Shown: one piece after another, positions 54,532-61,893 of the stretch | Layout: the number at the start of each line of letters is the position of its first letter | Numbering within the stretch: the first letter of the stretch is position 1 | Assembly: GCA_023150375.1 (NCBI GenBank) | Contig: JAKLLA010000002.1 | Coordinates: 186,001-250,000, forward strand | Source of the DNA: Burkholderiaceae bacterium | GTDB lineage: Bacteria; Pseudomonadota; Gammaproteobacteria; Burkholderiales; Burkholderiaceae_C | Direction: 5' to 3' | DNA length: 64,000 bases | Position numbers and translations under genes: made by a program | The notes under the pieces: model-generated | Database searches by the model: none | What the model was told of the DNA's origin: nothing | Seen by the model: the letters and a program-made list of their open reading frames with translations, nothing else

Positions 54532-55419
54532 ATGCAACGAGGCATCGCCTACGCCGCCCTGGCCTACACGCTCTGGGGCCTGTTCCCGCTTTATTTCCGG
54601 CTGCTTGCCGAGGTGCATCCGCTGGAGGTGCTGGCGCACCGCTTCGTCTGGTCGCTGGGCTTCCTGATGCTGCTGCTGGCCGCCCTGCGCCGCTGGGCCT
54701 GGCTGCGCCCGGCGCTGGCCTCGCCGCGGGTGCTGGGCGGCTTCGCGCTGTCGGCCACGCTGCTGTCGGTGAACTGGTTCGTCTACATCTGGGCGGTGAC
54801 GAACGGCCGGGTGCTGGAGGCCAGCCTGGGCTACTTCATCACCCCGTTGGCCAATGTGCTCAGCGGCCGGCTGCTGCTGGGCGAGCGGCTGCGCCCGGCG
54901 CAGTGGGGCGCGGTGGCGCTGGCTGCCGCGGGTGTGCTGTGGATGACGCTGCAGCTGGGCAGCCTGCCCTGGGTGTCGCTGGTGCTGGCGGCCAGCTTCG
55001 CCGCCTACGGGGTGGCGCGCAAGACCGCCTCGCTGGGCGCGCTGGAGGGGCTGTCGCTCGAGACGCTGCTGCTCGCCCCGCTGGCCGGCGCCGGGCTGTT
55101 CTGGGCCGCCACGCAGGGCCAGGCGGCCTTCCCGGCCGCGCCGGTGGACCTGCAGGCGCTGCTGATCGCCTCCGGACCGGTGACCGCGGTGCCGCTGCTG
55201 CTCTTCGCGGCCGGCGCGCGGCGCATTCCGATGAGCGTGCTGGGCATGCTGCAGTACATCGGCCCGACGATCCAGTGGCTGCTGGCGGTGTGGCTCTTCC
55301 ACGAGCCCTTCGCCGGCGCCCGGCTGCAGGGCTTCGTGGCGATCTGGTGTGCCTGCGCCCTGTTCAGCGCCGACCTCTGGCGCCACAGCCGGCGCAGCGC
55401 GACGGCCGGGGCCGGTTAG
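54532..55419 (+). CDS. rarD: EamA family transporter RarD
   Basis: A 295-residue protein with ten predicted membrane helices. RarD features include the N-terminus GIAYAALAYTLWGLFPLYF, LEASLGYFITPLANVLSGRL and SVLGMLQYIGPTIQWLLAV. The transported compound is not known. I chose ATG 54532; the frame stays open for 144 codons upstream, but that stretch is the DnaA-box-like cluster and contains no family sequence. Confidence 0.92.
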   Translation: MQRGIAYAALAYTLWGLFPLYFRLLAEVHPLEVLAHRFVWSLGFLMLLLAALRRWAWLRPALASPRVLGGFALSATLLSVNWFVYIWAVTNGRVLEASLGYFITPLANVLSGRLLLGERLRPAQWGAVALAAAGVLWMTLQLGSLPWVSLVLAASFAAYGVARKTASLGALEGLSLETLLLAPLAGAGLFWAATQGQAAFPAAPVDLQALLIASGPVTAVPLLLFAAGARRIPMSVLGMLQYIGPTIQWLLAVWLFHEPFAGARLQGFVAIWCACALFSADLWRHSRRSATAGAG

Positions 55420-55463
55420 GTTTGTTCACCATCGGCTGCGACCGGCTCGCGTAAGCTCGCCGC

Positions 55464-56843
55464 ATGTCTGCCCTGCCCTCCCGGGCCGCGCGCGCGCCGC
55501 GCGCGGCCATGCACCAGCTGCGCTCCACCCTGCTGTCGCTGCGCGACCTGCTCGTCACCGCGGGGCCGGTGCTGCTGCTCGGCCTGGGCGCGCTGCTGGG
55601 CGCCTACTGGCTGCTGAACCCGACCCCGCCCGAGCGCATGCGCCTGGCCACCGGCCCCGAGCAGGGCGCCTACGCCGAGTTCGGCAAGCGCTACGTCGAG
55701 GCGCTGCGCCGCGACGGCATCGCCGTCGAGCTGCGGCCCACGCGCGGCTCGCTGGAGAACCTGCGCCTGCTGCGCGACGGCGAGGTCGATGCCGCCTTCG
55801 TGCAGGGCGGCGCCGAGGCCCTGCGCGGCCTGGACGAGGAGGACCCACCAGAAGACCTGCTCAGACTGGGCAGCCTGTTCCGCGAGCCGGTGTGGGTGTT
55901 CTACCGCGAGGCGCATGCGCAGCAGGCGCTGGGCCGGGCCCGGCTGGACAGCCTGTCGCAGCTGGCCGACTGGCGGCTCAACATCGGCCACGAAGGCAGC
56001 GGCGTGACCAACCTGATGCGCCGACTGCTCGAGGCCAACGGTCTGGACACCCGCCGCATGGCACTGGGCCGGCTCGAGCCCACCCCGGCGGTGGTGGAGC
56101 TGCTGGAGGGCCGCATCGACGCGCTGGCGCTGGTCTCCGCGCCCGAGTCGCCGCTGGTGCGCATGCTGCTGATCACGCCGGGCATCCGCCTGCTCGACTT
56201 CGCCCAGGCCCAGGCCTACGCGCGCCGGGTGCCGCAGGTGCAGCCGGTGGCGCTGCCCCGTGGGGTGGTCGACCTGGCGCGCGACCTGCCGCCCGAGGAC
56301 CTGCACCTGGTCGCGCCGACGGCCACCCTGCTGGTACGCGACGCCACCCATCCGGCCCTGCAGCAGCTGCTGGTGCAGGCGGCGCGGCGCATCCACGGCG
56401 AGGCCAACTGGTTCCAGCAGCGCGGCGAGTTCCCTCAGCCCGGCGTGAGCGACTACGCGCTCGCCCCCGAGGCGCAGCGCTTCTACGAGTCGGGCGCGCC
56501 GCTGCTGCAGCGCTGGCTGCCCTTCTGGCTGGCCAACCTGGTCGACCGCATGTGGGTGGTGCTGGTGTCGATCGCCGCGCTGCTCATCCCGCTGTCGCGC
56601 ATCGTGCCGCCGCTGTACACCTTCCGCATCCGCTCGCGCATCTTCCGCTGGTACGGCACGCTGCGCGACATCGAGGAACGCGCCGGCGCCGCCGACGCGC
56701 AGGAACGCGGCGCCCTGCAGCGCGAGCTCGACGACCTCGACGCCCGCGTCGAGCGCCTGCCGGTGCCGCTGTCACACGCCGAGGAGCTGTACGCGCTGCG
56801 CGGGCACATCCGGCTGGTGCGGCGGCGGCTGGAGGGGGGCTGA
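55464..56843 (+). CDS. TAXI-type solute-binding protein with two membrane anchors
   Basis: A 459-residue protein. A transmembrane helix near residues 30-50 is followed by a TAXI/NMT1-like periplasmic binding domain (about 55-345: MRLATGPEQGAYAEFGKRY, NIGHEGSGVTNLMRRLLEA). A second helix (about 360-382) and a cytoplasmic coiled-coil tail complete it. Ordinary TAXI proteins feed TRAP transporters, but no TRAP membrane subunit is adjacent. The C-terminal anchor and tail suggest a sensory or scaffold use of the fold. It starts 44 bases after rarD. Confidence 0.82.
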   Translation: MSALPSRAARAPRAAMHQLRSTLLSLRDLLVTAGPVLLLGLGALLGAYWLLNPTPPERMRLATGPEQGAYAEFGKRYVEALRRDGIAVELRPTRGSLENLRLLRDGEVDAAFVQGGAEALRGLDEEDPPEDLLRLGSLFREPVWVFYREAHAQQALGRARLDSLSQLADWRLNIGHEGSGVTNLMRRLLEANGLDTRRMALGRLEPTPAVVELLEGRIDALALVSAPESPLVRMLLITPGIRLLDFAQAQAYARRVPQVQPVALPRGVVDLARDLPPEDLHLVAPTATLLVRDATHPALQQLLVQAARRIHGEANWFQQRGEFPQPGVSDYALAPEAQRFYESGAPLLQRWLPFWLANLVDRMWVVLVSIAALLIPLSRIVPPLYTFRIRSRIFRWYGTLRDIEERAGAADAQERGALQRELDDLDARVERLPVPLSHAEELYALRGHIRLVRRRLEGG

Positions 56844-56884
56844 TCGGCCGAGGCGCCGGCCGCCGCCCTCTGGTGCGCTGCGGG

Positions 56885-57739
56885 TCAACCTGGCTCGCAG
56901 TCGGCCGGCAGGGGCCAGCCGGCCGCAGGCCGCTCGGCTTCGAGCGCTGCCGGCAGGATCGGCAGGCCGACACTGGCCGCGCCGATCCGGCGCTTGAGCT
57001 CGGCCACGCTGATCAAGTTCGCATCCAGGGCGCCGAGGTCGTCCCGGTTCTCGAACCACCAGGCGATCGCCCGGGCCTGCCCGGTGGCATCGGCGGAGAC
57101 GAGCAGCTTCCAGAAGGCATCCGGAGTCGGCACCCCGTGCGAGGCGAGGAAGAAGTCGTTGGCGGCATCGTCGAACTGCAGCCCGCCGAAGACCTGCACC
57201 GGCGCGATGTCGCGCCAGCACTCGGCGAGGGTCTCGGTGTCCTGCCAGACACCTCGGTTGAAGGCTGCGCGCTGCGGCACGATGTTGGTCATGTGGAAGG
57301 TGGCGGCCATCGAGACCTCCGAGCCGTCCATGTGATTGGCCGCCACCAGATGCCCACGGTCCCAGCCGGCGACGACGCTCGCATAGCTGGCGCTGCTGCG
57401 CTGAGCCGGGCAGTCCGGCGGCAGGCGCGGGTCGTCCAAGGTGAACTGATCCGCTCGCGGCACCTGGCCGGCATCGGCCTGCAGGACATACGCGAAGCGC
57501 ACCGTCACGCGCGCATCGCAGTCGTAGTGCAGCACGAAGCCGTCGTGGTTCAGTGCCACCACCCGGCCCTCGCCGGGCCGGATCACCTCCGGCACCGGAT
57601 CGTCCGGCGCAGCGCCGCCGTCGTCGCCGCCGCCCCCGCAGCCGCCCAGCAGCAGGAGCAGCGACAACCCCCATGTCCCGACCCGGCGCCGCTTCGACGC
57701 GACGGCGGACGACCTTCCCTCGTCTGAGTCCCGATTCAT
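56885..57739 (-). CDS. DNA/RNA non-specific endonuclease, lipoprotein
   Basis: A 284-residue secreted nuclease of the beta-beta-alpha-metal NUC1 family. The catalytic motif is complete: GWDRGHLVAANHM, followed by MTNIVPQRAAFNRGVW with the metal-binding Asn. The N-terminus is basic and then hydrophobic, ending LLLLGGCGGGG, a lipobox with the lipidated Cys, so the enzyme is probably attached to a membrane facing outward. It may degrade extracellular nucleic acids for nutrients. ATG 57739 is chosen at the signal peptide; the much longer open frame upstream is antisense to pepP. Confidence 0.85.
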   Translation of the reverse strand: MNRDSDEGRSSAVASKRRRVGTWGLSLLLLLGGCGGGGDDGGAAPDDPVPEVIRPGEGRVVALNHDGFVLHYDCDARVTVRFAYVLQADAGQVPRADQFTLDDPRLPPDCPAQRSSASYASVVAGWDRGHLVAANHMDGSEVSMAATFHMTNIVPQRAAFNRGVWQDTETLAECWRDIAPVQVFGGLQFDDAANDFFLASHGVPTPDAFWKLLVSADATGQARAIAWWFENRDDLGALDANLISVAELKRRIGAASVGLPILPAALEAERPAAGWPLPADCEPG

Positions 57740-57850
57740 GGCGGCGGACTGTAAGGCGCGCCGGCGGGACTTCGCGGCCCCGGCTGCGCGTGCGGCCGAC
57801 GAAGTTGTCAGAATGGCGAGGAAGATCTTCCTCCTGCCGAGGCCCTGCCC

Positions 57851-59671
57851 ATGGACACCCGCACCCACCCGATCCGCCAGCGCCTTGCCGACCTGCGCGA
57901 GGTGATGCATGGCCACGACGTGGCCGCGCTGCTCGTGCCCTCGGCCGACCCGCACCTGTCGGAGTACCTGCCGGCGCGCTGGCAGGGTCGCGAGCACTTC
58001 AGCGGCTTCACCGGCTCGATGGGCACGCTGGTGGTGGCCACCGACCAGGCCCTGCTGTTCGCCGACAGCCGCTACTGGTCGCAGGCCGAGACCGAGCTGG
58101 CCGGCAGCGGCATCGAACTGGTGCGCGTGCCCACCGGCGTCTCGCAGCAGCCGCTCGAATGGCTGGCCGAGCACACCCCGGCCGGCGCCACCGTGGCGGC
58201 CGACGCCGCGGTGCTGGGCCTGGCCACCGCGCAGCGCCTGGCCGAGCTGCTGCAAGCCCGCGGCGTACGGCTGCGCACCGACCTGGACCTGCTGGACGCC
58301 GCCTGGCCGCAGCGCCCCGGCCTGCCCGAAGCGCCGGTGCGCGAGCACTCGGCTCCCCACGCGGTGGTGGCCCGGGCCGACAAGCTGGTCGGGCTGCGCG
58401 CGGCGATGGCCGGGCACGGCGCCAGCCACCACCTGGTCAGCACCGTCGACGACATCGCCTGGATCACCAACCTGCGCGGCGCGGACGTCGAGTACAACCC
58501 GGTCTTCCTGGCCCATCTGCTGGTCGATGCCCAGGGCGCCCGCCTCTTCGTCGGCGCCGGCAAGATCGACGCCGACCTGGCCGGGCGGCTCGCAGCCGAC
58601 GGCGTGCAGCTGGCCCCCTACGCCGAGGCCGCCGCCGCCCTGGCGGCCCTGCCGGCCGACGCGGTGCTGCTGCTCGACCCGAAGCGCGTCACCCTCGGGC
58701 TGCGCCAGGCCCTGCCCGCCGGGGTGCGCGTGGTCGAGGCGATCAACCCCAGCGTGCTGGCCAAGAGCCGCAAGACGCCCGGCGAGATCGCCTTCGTGCG
58801 CGAGGCGATGGAGCGCGACGGCGCGGCGATGTGCGCCTTCTACGCCTGGTTCGAGCAGGCCCTGGGCCGCGAGGCGATCGACGAGCTGACCGTCGACGAG
58901 CGCCTGAGCGCCGAGCGGGCCCGCCAGCGCGACTTCGTCTCGCTCAGCTTCGCCACCATCGCCGGCTTCAATGCCAACGGGGCGATGCCGCACTACCGCG
59001 CCACACCGGCCGCGCATGCGCAGATCTCCACCCCGACCGGACTGGCCGCCGAGGGCCTGCTGTTGATCGACTCGGGCGCGCAGTACCTGGGCGGCACCAC
59101 CGACATCACCCGGGTCTGGCCGATCGGGCGGACCACCGCTGCCCAGCGGGCCGACTACACCCGCGTGCTGCGCGGCACCATCGCACTCAGCCGCACCCGC
59201 TTTCCGGTGGGCACGCCGGCGCCGCAGCTCGATGCGATCGCGCGCGCGCCGCTGTGGGAGGCCGGGCTGGACTACGGCCACGGCACCGGCCACGGCGTGG
59301 GCTACTTCCTGGCGGTGCACGAGGGCCCGCAGAGCATCTCGCGCGCGCAGCCCGACGCCAGCACGGCCATGCAGCCGGGCATGATCACCTCGATCGAACC
59401 CGGCCTGTACCGGCCCGGTCGCTGGGGCGTGCGCATCGAGAACCTGGTGCACAACCTGCCGGTGGGCAGCCCGGACGAGTTCGGCGACTACCTGGCCTTC
59501 GAGACCCTGACGCTCTGCCCCATCGACACCCGCTGCCTGGACCTGACCCTGCTGCGCGACGACGAGCGCCAGTGGCTGAACGACTACCACGCCGAAGTGC
59601 GGCGGCGCCTGGCACCGCACACCCGGGGCGACGCCCGGGCCTGGCTGGAGACCCGTACGCAGCCGGTCTGA
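57851..59671 (+). CDS. Xaa-Pro aminopeptidase (aminopeptidase P, M24B)
   Basis: A 606-residue enzyme, the long three-domain form of aminopeptidase P that removes N-terminal residues before proline. The two-metal site is complete: the Asp pair in LLIDSGAQYLGGTTDITR, His in GHGTGHGVGYF, Glu in ITSIEPGLY and Glu in VRIENLV. The first two creatinase-type domains span about 1-315. ATG 57851 follows a purine-rich stretch. It is divergent from the nuclease gene and has no obvious operon partner. Confidence 0.94.
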   Translation: MDTRTHPIRQRLADLREVMHGHDVAALLVPSADPHLSEYLPARWQGREHFSGFTGSMGTLVVATDQALLFADSRYWSQAETELAGSGIELVRVPTGVSQQPLEWLAEHTPAGATVAADAAVLGLATAQRLAELLQARGVRLRTDLDLLDAAWPQRPGLPEAPVREHSAPHAVVARADKLVGLRAAMAGHGASHHLVSTVDDIAWITNLRGADVEYNPVFLAHLLVDAQGARLFVGAGKIDADLAGRLAADGVQLAPYAEAAAALAALPADAVLLLDPKRVTLGLRQALPAGVRVVEAINPSVLAKSRKTPGEIAFVREAMERDGAAMCAFYAWFEQALGREAIDELTVDERLSAERARQRDFVSLSFATIAGFNANGAMPHYRATPAAHAQISTPTGLAAEGLLLIDSGAQYLGGTTDITRVWPIGRTTAAQRADYTRVLRGTIALSRTRFPVGTPAPQLDAIARAPLWEAGLDYGHGTGHGVGYFLAVHEGPQSISRAQPDASTAMQPGMITSIEPGLYRPGRWGVRIENLVHNLPVGSPDEFGDYLAFETLTLCPIDTRCLDLTLLRDDERQWLNDYHAEVRRRLAPHTRGDARAWLETRTQPV

Positions 59672-59778
59672 CCGGCCGGCGACGGTCCGGCGGGGCGAGC
59701 GCCGTCACCCGGAACCGCGCTCGGGACGAGCCTAGCGGGAAAACGCCAGGCCGCCCCGGGTGGTCTCGAGCCCCCGCG

Positions 59779-59806
59779 GGGGCCGGGACGGGCATCGCCC
59801 GGCCCC
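59779..59806. terminator. Hairpin between convergent pepP-like and chemoreceptor-like genes
   Basis: A 9-bp perfect stem (GGGGCCGGG / CCCGGCCCC) with a 10-base loop, between two convergent stops. An overlapping GCCCCCGCGGGGGC palindrome adds a second possible fold. Confidence 0.6.
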
Positions 59807-59815
59807 TGGGGGTGT

Positions 59816-61717
59816 TCAGAACGGCCGCCAGCCGCCCGGCGCCTCGCCGTCGGGCGCGCTGTCGCCATTGGCCGGGCCACCGGGTCCGTCGGCGTCCAGG
59901 GCGCCCAGGCCACCGGGGGCGGTCTCGCCGCGGTCGCTCAGGCGGGCCCGGTCGCGCGCCACCCGGATCGCGCTGTGGGCCCCCCAGGCGGCCTGCTGGG
60001 TCTGCTGCAGCAGACGGAAGGCGGCCAGCACCTTCTGCAGCCGCTCGGCCTGCACGCGCAGCGCCTCGGCCGAGGCGGCACTGCGCTCCACCAGGGCGGC
60101 GTGGTTGCGTTCCATGTGGTCCAGCTGGGCCAGCGACCGGGCCATCGCCGGCGTGTCGGCATCGGCGGCACGGCGCAGCTGGGTCACCAGCTCGGCGGCC
60201 TGCTGCACCGAAGCCAGCAGCGCCTCCATGGTCTGGCTGGCGTCGGCCTGCAGGGCGGTCGTGGCGGCATCGGCCGACCCGGACGAACCGGCCGGGCTGC
60301 CGGCGGCGATCAGCGCACGGATCTCGCGCGCGGCCTGGGTGGCGCGCTGCGCCAGGTTGCGCACGTCCGCCGCGGCACCCTGGGCCGACTCGGAGGTGGC
60401 CTCGCCGGCCTCGCTGTGCGCGGCCTCGATCACGGCGTTGAGCGCCAGCAGGTTGGTCTGGAAGGCGATGCTGTCGATCAGCGCCACCGTCTCGGCAATG
60501 CGCCGGCCGGTCGCGCCGATGTCCTCCATGTTGGCCACCACCTGCGACACCACCAGTCCGCCGCGGGTGGCCGCGGAGACGGCCTCGCGCATCAGCGTCT
60601 CGCGGCTGCGGCCGCCGACCGTGACGGCGCCCTGGGCCGGCAGCGCCGTGACAGCGCTGTCGGCCACCGCGGCGTTCGCGCCGGCGACGGCGTCGGAGGC
60701 AGCGCAGGCCTCGGGCGCTGCGGGTACGGCGGGTACGGCAGGTGCCGCGGGCGCTGCCGGTACGCGGCCCGCACGGCTGAGCGCGCCGGCCAGGCGGTCG
60801 AGCGTGGACCAGTCGCTCCCTGGCGGCGGCGTCGCGGCGGCGGGATCGGCCGAGGCTGTGGCGGCTGCCGGCTGGACGCCCGCCGCGCCGGGTCGGTCCG
60901 CCCCCCCGACGGCACGCCTGGCAGCGTCGGCCGGACGCGCCCGGGCGCGGGCGGCCGAAGGCTCGGCCCCCGGATCACGCGATTCGACCCGACGCAGGCT
61001 GCGCTCCAGCGCGCCGCGGACCCGCTGCAGCGCGCTCCAGGCCAGCCAGCCGGCGGCGACCAGGGCACAGGCCGCCCAGGCAAAGAACTCCAGCAGCTGG
61101 CGCTGCCGGGCCTGCTCGGCCTGGCTGCGCTGCGCCTGGGCCTGGCGTTCGAACTGGCGCTGCATCTCCTCGACCTGGCTGCGCCAGCGCGCCTCGGCCA
61201 CCTCGAGGCGGGCGATCAGGCTGCGCTGCAGCTCGGCCGAGGTGCGGGCCTCGCGGCTCTCGACCGGTACACGGCCCTGGCGCTGCAGTTCGCCCAGGAG
61301 CTCGGTGGTCTGGCGCCGGGCCTGCGTGGCCTCGTCGAGCAGCGTGGCCAGCCAGGTCGAGTCGCCCGGCCGGGCGTGGGCACGCAGCGCCTGCTCGAGC
61401 TCCGCCGCGCGTACTTGTGCATCACCCAGGCGCGCCTGCGTGAGCTGCAGGGCCGGCCCGTCGGCCAGCAGCAGGATCTGGCGGCCCAACAGACCGGTCT
61501 CGCCGACCTGACCGAGCAGGGCCTGGGCCTGCAGCCGGGCCTGCTGCGGCCCGTCGTCGGGCCGGGCCGGCGAGGACGGCGGCAGGGCACGCCACAGCAT
61601 GTACAGGGCCAGCGCGGCGACCAGCGCCATCAACAGCAGCAGCCAGGCCAGGCTTCGACCCAGGCGGGCCGTGTCGTTCTCGCCGGTGAGGGCGGCAGGG
61701 ATCAGGCGGGATGTCAT
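59816..61717 (-). CDS. Chemoreceptor-like protein with degenerate signalling tip
   Basis: A 633-residue protein with a first transmembrane helix (about 20-42), a long helical periplasmic part, a second helix near 220 and a low-complexity Ala/Pro/Arg-rich linker (about 250-380). The MCP-like hairpin begins LMREAVSAATRGG. The tip keeps LIDSIAFQTNLLALNAVIEA but then reads AHSEAGEATSESAQG in place of the near-invariant [15 protein letters not shown]. The expected CheA/CheW-binding Arg and Glu are therefore missing. No HAMP is obvious. It ends in a 40-residue Gly/Pro-rich tail. It may use the coiled coil for something other than classical chemotaxis. Confidence 0.8.
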   Translation of the reverse strand: MTSRLIPAALTGENDTARLGRSLAWLLLLMALVAALALYMLWRALPPSSPARPDDGPQQARLQAQALLGQVGETGLLGRQILLLADGPALQLTQARLGDAQVRAAELEQALRAHARPGDSTWLATLLDEATQARRQTTELLGELQRQGRVPVESREARTSAELQRSLIARLEVAEARWRSQVEEMQRQFERQAQAQRSQAEQARQRQLLEFFAWAACALVAAGWLAWSALQRVRGALERSLRRVESRDPGAEPSAARARARPADAARRAVGGADRPGAAGVQPAAATASADPAAATPPPGSDWSTLDRLAGALSRAGRVPAAPAAPAVPAVPAAPEACAASDAVAGANAAVADSAVTALPAQGAVTVGGRSRETLMREAVSAATRGGLVVSQVVANMEDIGATGRRIAETVALIDSIAFQTNLLALNAVIEAAHSEAGEATSESAQGAAADVRNLAQRATQAAREIRALIAAGSPAGSSGSADAATTALQADASQTMEALLASVQQAAELVTQLRRAADADTPAMARSLAQLDHMERNHAALVERSAASAEALRVQAERLQKVLAAFRLLQQTQQAAWGAHSAIRVARDRARLSDRGETAPGGLGALDADGPGGPANGDSAPDGEAPGGWRPF

Positions 61718-61820
61718 CGGGCGTGCGCTCCTGCGCTCATTCGGTGCAACCGATTGTGACGACGCCCCCGCCTCGTCCCAAGCCCGCGAACGCGCGACCG
61801 CGCCACGGGGAAATCTGCAA

Positions 61821-61886
61821 GAGCACCCGCCCCTCTGCGGGCTTCGGCACCACACCGGGGCCTGGGCCACCGAGGCGGGGGTGCTC
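61821..61886 (-). terminator. Long-range stem after the metalloprotease gene
   Basis: GAGCACCCGCC (61821-61831) pairs with GGCGGGGGTGCTC (61874-61886) apart from two extra G. It starts 8 bases past the metalloprotease stop on the transcript, fitting a terminator. Confidence 0.45.
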
Positions 61887-61893
61887 CCTGCGG

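Noticed and set aside
57740-59620. Very long upstream extension of the nuclease frame
   Set aside because: It is antisense to the aminopeptidase P gene; the nuclease has its own lipoprotein signal at 57739.
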